Assembly (NCBI GenBank): GCA_030827135.1 | Contig: JAURFE010000004.1 | Coordinates: forward strand, 93,019-157,018 | DNA length: 64,000 bases | From: Vicinamibacterales bacterium | Lineage (GTDB): Bacteria > Acidobacteriota > Vicinamibacteria > Vicinamibacterales > SCN-69-37 | Reading direction: 5' to 3' | In this document: positions 25,206 to 34,063 of the stretch, piece by piece | Position numbering within the stretch: the stretch's first letter is position 1 | Layout of the letters: every line of letters starts with the position of its first letter | Program-made: the position numbers and the translations under genes | Notes under the pieces: generated by a model | The model's database searches: none | Told to the model about the DNA's origin: nothing | What the model saw: the letters and a program-made list of their open reading frames with translations, nothing else

Positions 25206-26015
25206 TCAGACCACAGCCTTCGCGGGGGTGTCAACGCGGCGACGGCCGAGATAGGCGTCGAAGTTGGCGCGCAGGCGGTCCGCCATCGCGCCCGCGGTCA
25301 CGCCACGCAGGTCGGCGATCGCCGCGATGGTCTGCGTCAGATACGCCGGCTCGTTTCGTTTGCCCCGGAACGGCACGGGCGCCAGATAGGGCGCGTCGGT
25401 TTCCACCAGCAGGCACTCGTCAGGCAGCGCGCGCACCACATCGCGGAGGGCGCCCGCTTTCGGAAATGTCACGATGCCCGGGATCGAAAGGTAGAACCCG
25501 AGGTCCAGCGCGCGCGTCGCCTCGTCGAGCGTGCCCGTAAAGCAGTGCATCACGCCGCGCACCCGACCCTGCCCCGCGTCGCGGAGGATCGCATGTGTGT
25601 CGTCGGTCGCCTCGCGCGTATGGATCGCCACCGGCAGGTCGAGTTCCACGGCCAAGGCCACCTGCGCGGCAAACACCTCGTGCTGGACGTCGCGCGGCGC
25701 CTTGTCGTAGTGATACTCCAGCCCCATCTCGCCCAGCGCCACCGCCTTCACGCGGGCCACCGCGGCGCGAACCACCCGCTGCACATCCGGAATGCGCCCC
25801 GCGTAGGCGGCGGCGCGATGGGGATGCACGGCGGTGGCGTAGCAGACCTCGGGCCACGCGGCCTGCACGATCGGCACACGCGCAAACTCCTCCTCGGTGT
25901 CCGAGGAGAGAATGCACATCACCCGTGTGACGCCCGCGGAGCGACTGCGTGCGACCACCGCCTCAAAATCGTCGGCGAACGCCGCGTCGGCGATGTGGCA
26001 GTGAGAATCGACCAA
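25206..26015 (-). CDS. tatD: TatD-family metal-dependent deoxyribonuclease
   Basis: 269 aa TIM-barrel hydrolase. Metal ligands are visible in the family motifs DSHCHI at 3-8, GEMGLEYHYD, IHTREATDDT and LVETDAPYLAPVPFRGK. TatD-type enzymes are Mg-dependent 3'-5' nucleases or D-aminoacyl-tRNA-like hydrolases; the precise substrate is unknown. The start is TTG 26015, directly abutting the metG stop codon with no gap, so translation is coupled. The tatD symbol is by family (YcfH/TatD). Confidence 0.93.
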   Translation of the reverse strand: MVDSHCHIADAAFADDFEAVVARSRSAGVTRVMCILSSDTEEEFARVPIVQAAWPEVCYATAVHPHRAAAYAGRIPDVQRVVRAAVARVKAVALGEMGLEYHYDKAPRDVQHEVFAAQVALAVELDLPVAIHTREATDDTHAILRDAGQGRVRGVMHCFTGTLDEATRALDLGFYLSIPGIVTFPKAGALRDVVRALPDECLLVETDAPYLAPVPFRGKRNEPAYLTQTIAAIADLRGVTAGAMADRLRANFDAYLGRRRVDTPAKAVV

Positions 26016-27980
26016 TTACTTGATCCTGGTCCCGGGAGCGGGCGCTTCTTCGAAGGCCACAAGCGTCGCTTTGCCGCCGTCCGCACTGGCGGCGAGGATC
26101 ATGCCGTTCGACTCGATCCCCATCAGCTTCGCGGGCTTGAGATTGGCGACGATGGCGACCGTCCGGCCAACCAGTTGCTCGGCCTCGTACGACTCAGCGA
26201 TGCCGGCCACGAGCGTGCGCTGTTCGGAGCCGAGGTCGATCTTCAGCTTCATCAGCTTCTTCGAGTTAGGCACCTTCTCTGCTTCAAGCACCTTGGCGAC
26301 GCGCAGATCGATCTTCAGGAAGTCCTCGATGGAAATGCGCGTGTCGAGAGGCCACTGTGAGGCCGGAATGGCGACGGTGCCCTCGGGTGTTGTGGGTGTT
26401 GCAGGTGCTGTAGGTGTTGCAGGCCGCGTAGGTTCGGTCACATCGGTCTCCTTCTTCGGTTCCAGTCTTGGCCACAGGGCGTCCTTCACGGTGACCTGCC
26501 GATCGCCGGACGTGCGCCAGACGCGTGCCGTGTGCCATGTCTCGATAGCGGCGCCTTCGCCGAGCCGCCGCAGAATCTCGCGCGCCGATGCCGGAATCAC
26601 CGGCGACAGCATCACGGCGGCGAGGCGCAGACCTTCGGCCGCATTCCACAACACGCGGTCGAGCGGCGCCGGGTCCGCGTCCTTCGCGAGATGCCAGGGT
26701 GCCGAGACCGCAATGTATTCGTTCAGACGGTCGATCCATCGAAACACGGCGGCACACGCCTCATCAAGCGCCAGCCGTTCGTGCGCCGCCTGCCACTCCG
26801 TGGCCACGCCGCCAAACGCCTCCGTCAGGACGGGATCCGCCGCAGTGGCAACCAGTCGCCCCTGCCGGTAGCGGCCTGCCATCGAGGTCAGCCGGCTCAC
26901 AAGGTTGCCGAGGTTGTTGGCCAGGTCGGCGTTGTACTTCTCTTCGAAGCGGTCCCACGAGAAGTCACCGTCATTGCCAAAGACAATTTCCTTCGTCAGG
27001 TACAGCCGCAGGGGATCCGGCCCGAACTTCTCCACGGCGGCGAGCGGATCGACGACCGTCCCGAGCGACTTGCTCATCTTCTCGCCCTTGAACAGCACCC
27101 ACCCGTGACCGAAGATCTGCGTCGGCAGCGGCAGGCCGGCGCTGAGCAACATGGCCGGCCACACCACGCAGTGGAAGCGCGTGATGTCTTTACCCACCAG
27201 ATGCAGCACCGTGCGGCCGGACTCGCCCGTCTGCGCCCACCACCGGTCAAAGAGCGCATCATCGGCCCCGAAGCCCGCGGCGGCCGCGTAATTGATCAAC
27301 GCGTCGTACCAGACGTAAACGACACTGCCGGGATCGTTGGGCAGCGGGATGCCCCATGCCTGCCCGGCGCGACTGACGGAGATGTCGTCGAGCCCGCCTT
27401 CGAGCAGACGCAACATCTCGTTCCTGCGCGAGTCCGGCGCGACAAAGTCCGGATGTGCGGCGTAGTGCGCGAGCAACGCATCGCGGTACTTTGACAGTTT
27501 GAAGAAGTAGTTCTTTTCCTTGATCCAGTCCGGCGTCGTGCGATGGACCGGGCACTGCCCGTCAATCAGCCCTTTCTCAGGCTTGAACTCCTCACAGGAC
27601 ACGCAGTACCAGCCTTCGTACACGCCCTCATAGATATCGCCCGCCGCCAGCGACCGCTGCACCATCTCCTGTACCGCCACCTTATGACGGGACTCCGTCG
27701 TGCGGATGAAGTCGTCGAACGACACGTCCAGCCGCGCCCAGACCTCCCGGAACTCTCCCTCCATCCGATCGCAATAGGCGAGCGGGTCCATCCCCTGCTC
27801 CTTCGCTCGTTTGAAGACATTCTGGGAGTGCTCGTCATTACCCATCACAAACCGCACGTCGCGGCCGACGAGGCGGTGATACCGCGCAATGACGTCGGCG
27901 GCAATCTTTTCGTACGCCGTGCCCAGGTGGGGGCGGTTATTGACGTAGTCGATGGCGGTGGTCAGATAGACACGGGACAT
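26016..27980 (-). CDS. metG: methionyl-tRNA synthetase
   Basis: Charges tRNA-Met. 654 aa: class I signature HLGT near 18, zinc knuckle with CVSC near 125, the KMSKS loop (GEKMSKSLGTVVDP) near 300, anticodon-binding helices, and a C-terminal Arc1p/EMAP-II tRNA-binding domain (about 545-654, beginning FLKIDLRVAKVLEAE). A Thr/Pro/Ala-rich linker (about 515-535) joins the last domain. TACAAT about 20 nt before the ATG could be the -10. First gene of the metG-tatD-polyprenyl-ligA-htrA-ntrC run. Confidence 0.98.
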   Translation of the reverse strand: MSRVYLTTAIDYVNNRPHLGTAYEKIAADVIARYHRLVGRDVRFVMGNDEHSQNVFKRAKEQGMDPLAYCDRMEGEFREVWARLDVSFDDFIRTTESRHKVAVQEMVQRSLAAGDIYEGVYEGWYCVSCEEFKPEKGLIDGQCPVHRTTPDWIKEKNYFFKLSKYRDALLAHYAAHPDFVAPDSRRNEMLRLLEGGLDDISVSRAGQAWGIPLPNDPGSVVYVWYDALINYAAAAGFGADDALFDRWWAQTGESGRTVLHLVGKDITRFHCVVWPAMLLSAGLPLPTQIFGHGWVLFKGEKMSKSLGTVVDPLAAVEKFGPDPLRLYLTKEIVFGNDGDFSWDRFEEKYNADLANNLGNLVSRLTSMAGRYRQGRLVATAADPVLTEAFGGVATEWQAAHERLALDEACAAVFRWIDRLNEYIAVSAPWHLAKDADPAPLDRVLWNAAEGLRLAAVMLSPVIPASAREILRRLGEGAAIETWHTARVWRTSGDRQVTVKDALWPRLEPKKETDVTEPTRPATPTAPATPTTPEGTVAIPASQWPLDTRISIEDFLKIDLRVAKVLEAEKVPNSKKLMKLKIDLGSEQRTLVAGIAESYEAEQLVGRTVAIVANLKPAKLMGIESNGMILAASADGGKATLVAFEEAPAPGTRIK

Positions 27981-28028
27981 ATGGGCTGCTGTAACGCCCC
28001 ATTGTACAGGCTGCCCGCCTTGCCCGCG

Positions 28029-28727
28029 TCACTCGTGGCGACCGATCAACCCCTCCGCGCGGAACGAGAAATACCGCGTATCCGCCAGAATCATGTGGTC
28101 CACCACGGGAACACCAACGACGCTCCCCGCCTGCGCCAACCGGAGCGTCAGCCTGATGTCTTCCTTGCTGGGCTCTGGATCCCCTGACGGATGGTTGTGG
28201 AACAGCACGACACCCGAGGCCCCGCCCCCCACGGCCACCCGGAAGATGTCCCGAGGATGAGCCATTGACGCATCGAGGGCGCCCACCGAGTGGATATGGG
28301 TGCGCAGAAGCCGGTGTTTGGTGTCGAGCAGCATGAGCCCGAATCGTTCGACCGGAAACGCGCCAAACCTCGGGAGCAGGTAGTCGGCGCTGTCGGCCGG
28401 ACTCGCAAACCGAGGCCGCTCCACCGGTTCCCGCGCCAGTGTCCTGCGGCCCAGTTCGACCGCGGCCTGAACCCGCGCCGCCTGCGCATCTCCTATCCCC
28501 CGCGCCTGGCGGAGTTCGTCGCGGGTCATCCTCGTCAGGCCGTGTACACCGGACGCCTGCGCCAGCAACGCCCCCGCCAGCGTCATCGCACTGCGCTTTG
28601 CGGCTCCGTGGCCGAGGACGATCGCCAGCAGCTCCTGATCGCTCATGGCGACCAATCCGGCGCGTTCGAGTTTTTCGCGAGGTCCATCTGCGATGCGTGT
28701 CCGGGACGGTATACTCGGGGTCTTCAT
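28029..28727 (-). CDS. radC: RadC/MPN-domain JAMM protein
   Basis: 232 aa with an N-terminal helix-hairpin-helix region (IADGPREKLERAG, then the RGIGDAQAARVQAA stretch) and a C-terminal JAMM metal motif (HNHPSGDPEPSKED near 180-193). RadC proteins are widespread; the old DNA-repair role is doubtful and the biochemical activity is unsettled. ATG 28727 is chosen with GAGG six bases upstream; the open frame extends to 28802. That ATG and the ATG of the divergent lipoprotein (28726) share the palindrome CATG, so the two starts overlap. Confidence 0.93.
   Translation of the reverse strand: MKTPSIPSRTRIADGPREKLERAGLVAMSDQELLAIVLGHGAAKRSAMTLAGALLAQASGVHGLTRMTRDELRQARGIGDAQAARVQAAVELGRRTLAREPVERPRFASPADSADYLLPRFGAFPVERFGLMLLDTKHRLLRTHIHSVGALDASMAHPRDIFRVAVGGGASGVVLFHNHPSGDPEPSKEDIRLTLRLAQAGSVVGVPVVDHMILADTRYFSFRAEGLIGRHE
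28710..28715 (+). promoter_or_regulatory. -10 box of the lipoprotein gene
   Basis: TATACT, one mismatch to TATAAT, ends 10 nt before ATG 28726. The start point would fall within about four bases of the ATG. It lies inside the 3'-ward side of the first radC codons' upstream region only on the opposite strand, that is, within radC coding sequence. Confidence 0.5.
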
Positions 28728-29286
28728 GCTCCGCCTCGTCTCTCTCGTCGCCCTGTTGTCCTCGCTGGCATTGACTTCCGCATGCTCCCAGCCGCCCGCC
28801 AAGGAGCGGGGTCAGGCCGAGGGCGCAATCGCCGCAGCCCGCGCGGCGTCGGCGGAGGTGTATGCCGCCGATGAACTGCTCGCCGCAGAGACGGCACTCA
28901 GCGAATACGATGCCGCCGTCGCGCAGGGCGACTTCCGCGGCGCGCTGAATGCCGCGCTGGCCGCCCGCGACCGCGCGTACGAAGCCGTGCGCCGGGCGAG
29001 CACCGCAAAGGCGGAGGCGCGTGGACGCGCCGTGCGCCTCGTCACAGAGATCGAGGCCCTGATAAGCCAGATTACCGGGCGGCTCGCCGGGACCACGACG
29101 CCCCGCATCACGGGGGCCGGGGCTCAGCGGCTGCGCCAGGCCGTCGCCGCGACCTCAAAGGCCCTGCAAGAAGCGGGCACAGTGATAGACGATGAGCAGT
29201 ATCCGGTGGCGATTACGCGATTAGAGACCGCGTTGGCGGGATTGCAGAAGGAATTCGACACCGCCACGAAGCGCAGCCGTCCGTAG
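28726..29286 (+). CDS. putative lipoprotein, alanine-rich helical (DUF4398-like)
   Basis: 186 aa. Signal segment 1-19 ends TSAC with Cys20 as likely lipidation site (the -3 residue is Thr rather than Leu, a weak lipobox). The rest is almost wholly helical, rich in Ala, Arg and Glu, with heptad-like spacing, so a periplasmic coiled coil is likely. A TATACT -10 box (28710-28715) ends 10 nt before the ATG, implying a nearly leaderless transcript. A weak hairpin (29291-29305) after the stop has no T-run. Function unknown. Confidence 0.85.
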   Translation: MLRLVSLVALLSSLALTSACSQPPAKERGQAEGAIAAARAASAEVYAADELLAAETALSEYDAAVAQGDFRGALNAALAARDRAYEAVRRASTAKAEARGRAVRLVTEIEALISQITGRLAGTTTPRITGAGAQRLRQAVAATSKALQEAGTVIDDEQYPVAITRLETALAGLQKEFDTATKRSRP

Positions 29287-29328
29287 GGCCTGGCAGAATC
29301 TGCCACTCGCGGCGGTGCCACCCGCGCG

Positions 29329-30852
29329 TTATCTGACGACCCACCCGAACGTCAGCACCCCGGCGACGATCACGCAGTACCCCACCACATCAAGCACCAC
29401 GCCGGTCCGCATCATGGCGCCGATGGGGATATAGCCGCTGCTGTATACGATCGCATTCGGAGGGGTCGAGATCGGCATCATGAAGCCCATACTGGCGCCG
29501 AACGTGGCGCCGAGGGCGGGCTCGAGTGGAGAGACGCCGGCGGCGGTCGCGACAGCGATGGCCGTTGGAACAACGACCGTCGCGGCTGCCGTGTTGGACG
29601 CGGCCTCCGACATCAGGATGGCGACGGCGGTAAACACCAGCGTCAACCCCACCGTGCCGGCCCCGGGAACATGTCCCACCACCCAGCGGCCGAAGCCGTC
29701 CGCCAGACCGGTGGAGTCGGCCAGACCGCCCATCGCCAGGCCGCCGCCGAACAGCAGGATGATCCCCCAGTCGATGTTGGAGGCCTCCTCCCAGGTCAGT
29801 GTGAACTTCCGCGCACGCCAGCTGATGGGCAGGAAGAACAGAAGCAACGCGCCCAGAATGGCGGCGACCGATTCCGGCACCATCGCTGCCACGGTCGTGG
29901 TCCACAGGTGCGTCTGTCCCAGGATCAACGACAGCAAGCCCGGCAGGGTCCACAGCAGCACCGTCGTGCCGAACGCCAGCACCACGTTGCGTTCGCCGAC
30001 CGTCATCGGACCGAGCGCGCGCAGTTGCTCGCGGACGCCTTCGGTTGCCCGCGCGCTCAGTTCCACGCCCTTCGACGCCGGATACAGCAGCCACACCACC
30101 AGTACGCCGAGCATGACGATCACCAGCGGCACCGCAAACGCCATCCACCCGGCAAATGAAATGTCGATGTTCGCGTTCCTGAGGAGCAGGCCCTTGCCGA
30201 TGAGGTTGGGCGGTGTGCCTACGGGCGTCGCCATGCCGCCAATCGACGCGGCAAACGACGTCACGAGCATCATCGCCATCGCGAACCGCCGGAAGGCCGG
30301 GTCGTTTGTGCGTCCTCGGCCCAGTTCGGCAAGCACGGCCATTCCCAGTGGGAAAAACATCGCGGTCGTGGCGGTGTTGCTCATCCACATCGACAGCCCT
30401 GCGGCGACGCCCGCGTAGACCACGATCAGCCGGAGGGCGCTCGTGCCGATCCACGGCGACGCCAGCGCGGAGAACGCCATCCGCCGATCGAGCCGGTGCA
30501 CGAACATCGCTTCGGCGAGGATGAAGCTGCCGATGAAGAGGAAAATGATGGGATCCGCAAAGGGCGCGAACGCGGCGCGCGCCGGAGCCACCCCGAGAAC
30601 CACGACAAGCGTCGGACCGAGCAGCGCCGTGGCGGCCAGTGGAATGGCTTCCGTCATCCACATCACGATCATCAGGATGAGCACCGCGCTCAGTTTCTGC
30701 GCCGCCGGCGACACGTCCATCGGCAGCCACAGCATGAGAGCGGCCAGCAGCGGCCCGAGCACCAGGCCCGCGGTCCGTCGCCGGCGGTTGAAGAGATCCT
30801 CCGCCGGCGAATAACTCTCGCCGGACCCCGAGGCTTCATGAAAACGCCTCAT
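29329..30852 (-). CDS. SLC13/DASS-family sodium:dicarboxylate-type transporter
   Basis: 507 aa with about 12 membrane segments after a hydrophilic N-terminus. Both family signature motifs are present: SNTATTAMFFPLG near 180 and SNTAAATVVVPTAIA near 430, along with VGTPPNLIGKG. These bind sodium and the carboxylate substrate in DASS transporters such as VcINDY. Substrate (succinate, citrate, sulfate or other) cannot be read. ATG 30852 overlaps the dapF stop by 4 bp; the longer open frame to 31305 is only overlap with dapF. The pairing with dapF has no obvious metabolic meaning. Confidence 0.94.
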   Translation of the reverse strand: MRRFHEASGSGESYSPAEDLFNRRRRTAGLVLGPLLAALMLWLPMDVSPAAQKLSAVLILMIVMWMTEAIPLAATALLGPTLVVVLGVAPARAAFAPFADPIIFLFIGSFILAEAMFVHRLDRRMAFSALASPWIGTSALRLIVVYAGVAAGLSMWMSNTATTAMFFPLGMAVLAELGRGRTNDPAFRRFAMAMMLVTSFAASIGGMATPVGTPPNLIGKGLLLRNANIDISFAGWMAFAVPLVIVMLGVLVVWLLYPASKGVELSARATEGVREQLRALGPMTVGERNVVLAFGTTVLLWTLPGLLSLILGQTHLWTTTVAAMVPESVAAILGALLLFFLPISWRARKFTLTWEEASNIDWGIILLFGGGLAMGGLADSTGLADGFGRWVVGHVPGAGTVGLTLVFTAVAILMSEAASNTAAATVVVPTAIAVATAAGVSPLEPALGATFGASMGFMMPISTPPNAIVYSSGYIPIGAMMRTGVVLDVVGYCVIVAGVLTFGWVVR

Positions 30853-31661
30853 TGGCGCCCCCACCACTCGATGTGGCCGATGACTTCGGCCCACCCGGTG
30901 AGCCAGACCTGCCCCGGGGTGACCGTGACCCGCTGGGTGCCGCCCGGCGCGACGACATCCATGTCGGTCGACGCCCCGCCGAATGCCGCGGCAGCCACGG
31001 CGGCGGCACAGGCACCGGTGCCTGAGGCTTCCGTGGGGCCGACGCCCCGCTCCCAGATCAGGATGCGAACGCGGTCGGGCGCTTCCACAGTCGCCAACTC
31101 CACGTTGGTGCCTGCGGTAAAGCGCGGATGAACCGCAAGCGCCGCGCCGACGGAATGCAGCCGGGACACCGAGACGGACCCGGCGTCCCCGAGCACCACA
31201 CACTGCGGGTTGCCCATGTCGAGCACGACACATCGAACGGTGGTGCCTCCCGCGTCGAGTGTTTCCTCGCGCACGCCACGCGCCGGTCCCATCGCCGCGC
31301 GACACATGATCCGGGGGCCCATACGGCTCAGAATCTCCACCGGCCGCTCCCCGGCGTCGGTGTCGATGACCACGGTAGCCCCGGCGTCAAGATTGCGGTA
31401 GCGCGCCAGCCACGCGACCACACACCGGATGCCGTTGCCGGAAATCTCCGAGTGGCTTCCATCGGCATTGAGCAGGCGGGTCGCCGCTCCGCGGGGAGTC
31501 GGCGCAACCAGCATCAACCCGTCCGCGCCAATCCCCGTGTGTCGTGCGCACAGGACTCGCGCGAGGTCCGGGAGGTCCCCGACCTCTGCCACGTCGCCCA
31601 TCGCGGCCAGCAGAAAATCGTTGCCGTAGGCGTGCGCCTTGACCACCCGCAGCGCGGCCAC
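30849..31661 (-). CDS. dapF: diaminopimelate epimerase DapF with one catalytic Cys replaced by Ser
   Basis: Interconverts LL- and meso-diaminopimelate for lysine and peptidoglycan. 270 aa; the fold signatures are clear: HAYGNDF at 10-16, the substrate loop NADGSHSEISGNGIRC at 65-80, GNPQCV and SGTGACAAAV. Cys218 is present in the last motif. The other catalytic cysteine, normally in the EMCGNG motif, is Ser74 (codon TCC). Two-base racemases need both thiols, so activity may be reduced, changed or served by Ser. Sits 3 bp after a methyltransferase gene and overlaps the SLC13 gene by 4 bp. Confidence 0.93.
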   Translation of the reverse strand: MAALRVVKAHAYGNDFLLAAMGDVAEVGDLPDLARVLCARHTGIGADGLMLVAPTPRGAATRLLNADGSHSEISGNGIRCVVAWLARYRNLDAGATVVIDTDAGERPVEILSRMGPRIMCRAAMGPARGVREETLDAGGTTVRCVVLDMGNPQCVVLGDAGSVSVSRLHSVGAALAVHPRFTAGTNVELATVEAPDRVRILIWERGVGPTEASGTGACAAAVAAAAFGGASTDMDVVAPGGTQRVTVTPGQVWLTGWAEVIGHIEWWGRQ

Positions 31662-31664
31662 GGC

Positions 31665-32426
31665 CTACCGATCACCTTTCCGGCAGAACGCCAGCATGTG
31701 CCAGCCGTACCGCCGCACCAGCGCTCGGGGCAGCAGGTTGAATGCCCCTACAAAACACGTGTTGAACGCCATCCCTTTCCAGCCCTTGTGCAGGCGTGAC
31801 TTCACCGGGAACCGTTCATACACAAGGCGCACATCCGCGAACACCGAGACCAGATCCCGGAACTCGGTGTCCGAGTAGCGCTTCAACACCGGCGCGTCTT
31901 CGTGTTCGAGCGGCGTTTTCATCACTTTTGACAGCAGGTGGAGCCATGAGTTCCGGTTGTACGCCTGAAACACGGCGAGCCCTCCGGGCCGCAGCACCCG
32001 GTGAATTTCAGCGACCATCCTGCGGTCGTTCCCGGTGTACTGCACCACGCCGTGTGCAAACACGAAGTCGAATGATGCATCGGGAAACGGCAACTGCTCG
32101 CCGTCAGCCACCTCAAGACGGGCGTGCAGGCCCTGCTGGTCCAGATTCTGCCGTGCGAGCGTGATGGCGCTCTCGGCAATGTCCACGCCAGTCGTCCTCG
32201 CCCCGGCCCTCGCAAAGCGCACCACCTCCACCCCGGCGCCACATCCGACGTCCAGGACGTCCTTGTCCTTCCACTCGTCGAAGTGGATCAGGTCCAGCAG
32301 GTGATGAAGCTTTTCGAAGTGGTACTGGTCCAGGTCCGCAAAGAACCCTGCGGTGCCGGGCGCGTGCGTCGAGATCTCCAGGTCGTGAATGTGGGTATTC
32401 CAGTAGGCGCGGACGCGTTCGTTCAT
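31665..32426 (-). CDS. SAM-dependent methyltransferase (class I)
   Basis: 253 aa. Motif I VLDVGCGAGVEVVRFARAGA at 57-76 binds S-adenosylmethionine; GVDIAESAI and FDFVFAHGVVQYT follow as usual. The C-terminal half (KSRLHKGWKGMAF, RYGWHML) may bind substrate. Similar proteins methylate small molecules, quinone precursors or sugars; none can be favoured. A TATAGT -10 box ends 9 nt before ATG 32426, in the shared promoter with the divergent glpD-like gene. dapF follows at 3 bp. Confidence 0.9.
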   Translation of the reverse strand: MNERVRAYWNTHIHDLEISTHAPGTAGFFADLDQYHFEKLHHLLDLIHFDEWKDKDVLDVGCGAGVEVVRFARAGARTTGVDIAESAITLARQNLDQQGLHARLEVADGEQLPFPDASFDFVFAHGVVQYTGNDRRMVAEIHRVLRPGGLAVFQAYNRNSWLHLLSKVMKTPLEHEDAPVLKRYSDTEFRDLVSVFADVRLVYERFPVKSRLHKGWKGMAFNTCFVGAFNLLPRALVRRYGWHMLAFCRKGDR

Positions 32427-32434
32427 GCGGGCCT

Positions 32435-32441
32435 TACTATA
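32435..32441. promoter_or_regulatory. shared two-way -10 element (TACTATA)
   Basis: Between divergent genes with ATGs only 24 bp apart. Plus-strand TACTAT (32435-32440) ends 9 nt before ATG 32450. Minus-strand TATAGT (complement of 32436-32441) ends 9 nt before ATG 32426. Both transcripts would be essentially leaderless. Confidence 0.55.
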
Positions 32442-32449
32442 AGGCAGGT

Positions 32450-34063
32450 ATGACTCGCGATCTGGCCCGCCTGACCGACACCCGGCACGATCTGCTCGTG
32501 GTCGGCGGGGGCATTCACGGACTGTTTGCCGCCTACGATGCCGCGACGCGGGGCCTCTCGGTCGCGTTGATCGACCGCGGCGATATCGGCGGCGAGCTCT
32601 CTTTCAATCACCAGCGCACGTTACACGGCGGCCTTCGCGCCCTGCAGGGGGGCCAGGTGCAGAAGTGCCGTGAGATGGTGCAGGAGCGCCGCGCCTGGGC
32701 GCGCATCGCGCCGCACCTCGTGCGTCCGATCCCCTTCCTCATCGGCACCTACCGCGGCACCAAACGGTCCCGCCTCGTGGTGCGTACCGGTCTCAGGATT
32801 TATGACTTCCTGGGACGTGGGCGCAATCAGGGCGTTCTGCCGGAGCTCCACCTGCCTGAGGGGCGTCTGGAATCGGCGGCGGCCACCAGGCGGCTCTTTC
32901 CGGGCATTGCCGACGCCGGCCTCTCGGGCGGCGCCATCTGGTACGACTACCAGATGGTCCACCCCGATCGCCTCACGTGGTGTGTGGCGTTGGCCGCGGC
33001 CCACGCCGGCACGACCATCGGCACGTATCTGGAAGCTACCGGCCTTCGGCGCACCGGCCGGCGGGTCGACAGCGTCACGGTACGCGACACCATTACCGGC
33101 GCATCGCTCGACATTCCGGCCGCGCGCGTGATGATTGCCGCTGGTGGCGGCCTGCCGCCGCTCCATGCCGCCCTTGGACTTGGTCCAACCCCACCGCTCG
33201 TGCGGGCCATGAACCTCCTGCTCGACCGACCGGCACGCGACATCGCGCTGGCCGCCAGTTCGGCTTCCGGGCGCATGTATACCGCCGTGCCGTGGCAGGG
33301 CTTCGTCCTTGTCGGCACGTATCAGTCCGAGGGGATCGTGAGTCCCGACCACGTCGCCGCCGCGCCCGATGACCTGCCGCGGTTCCTCGAGGACGTGAAT
33401 TCCGCGTTTCCCGGCCTCGCCGCAACGCAGGCCGACATCCGGTTTGTCCACCACGGCCTCGTCCCCGCCGTCGTCCGGCACGGCCGCGCAGACCTGATGC
33501 CCGATCCACAGGTTCTTCGCGCGCCCGATGTCGACGGCGTGGTCAGTCTCGTCGGTGTGAAGTACACCACGGCCCGACTCGCCGCTGAACGCGCCGTTGA
33601 TGCACTTGGAGTGACGCCGGCCACGGGGCGCACCGGCTCGACGCTGCTGCCCCACGCAGATGTGGCCGACAGCGATGGCCTCCTGCAGGAGGCGCTGCGG
33701 TCGGCACAGCGATCGCTGGACCGCGACGTCATGCAGCACCTGGCCTCCTGGTATGGCACCGAGGGCGCGGCCGTTGTGGCTGAATCCATCGCGGGAGATG
33801 GCCTCGACCGCGTGGCGCCTGGGACGCCGGTGCTGTGTGGCGAGATTCGGTATGCGGCGCGTCGCTCAGCAGTCGTTCGCCTCAGTGACGTCGTGTTCCG
33901 GCGCACGCCGCTGGCCTCAGCCGGCACACCGGGCGAGGCCGCACTCGAACGCGCCGCCACCCTCACGGCCGAGGTCCTGGGCTGGTCACCCGAGCGGCGA
34001 GCGGAAGAGTTGTCGCGTGTGCGCGATCGCCTGCCCGGCGCTACTGCACGCGGAACGCGTTAA
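32450..34063 (+). CDS. GlpD-like FAD-dependent glycerol-3-phosphate dehydrogenase family protein
   Basis: 537 aa, length typical of aerobic glycerol-3-phosphate dehydrogenase. FAD-binding VVGGGIHG is at 17-24 and a C-terminal helical domain (about 390-520) follows the FAD/substrate domain. Family-wide LHGGLRAL near 61-68 is kept, but the usual TSSxSSKLIHGGLRYL context reads LSFNHQRTLHGG, so substrate contacts may differ. Would feed electrons to quinones while oxidising glycerol-3-phosphate. No ribosome binding site but a -10 box 9 nt upstream. Overlaps the convergent gene by 23 bp. Confidence 0.85.
   Translation: MTRDLARLTDTRHDLLVVGGGIHGLFAAYDAATRGLSVALIDRGDIGGELSFNHQRTLHGGLRALQGGQVQKCREMVQERRAWARIAPHLVRPIPFLIGTYRGTKRSRLVVRTGLRIYDFLGRGRNQGVLPELHLPEGRLESAAATRRLFPGIADAGLSGGAIWYDYQMVHPDRLTWCVALAAAHAGTTIGTYLEATGLRRTGRRVDSVTVRDTITGASLDIPAARVMIAAGGGLPPLHAALGLGPTPPLVRAMNLLLDRPARDIALAASSASGRMYTAVPWQGFVLVGTYQSEGIVSPDHVAAAPDDLPRFLEDVNSAFPGLAATQADIRFVHHGLVPAVVRHGRADLMPDPQVLRAPDVDGVVSLVGVKYTTARLAAERAVDALGVTPATGRTGSTLLPHADVADSDGLLQEALRSAQRSLDRDVMQHLASWYGTEGAAVVAESIAGDGLDRVAPGTPVLCGEIRYAARRSAVVRLSDVVFRRTPLASAGTPGEAALERAATLTAEVLGWSPERRAEELSRVRDRLPGATARGTR

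Noticed and set aside
29287-29328. Terminator between the lipoprotein and SLC13 genes (TGGCA-N5-TGCCA at 29291-29305)
   Set aside because: Stem is only 5 bp and neither strand has a T-tract.
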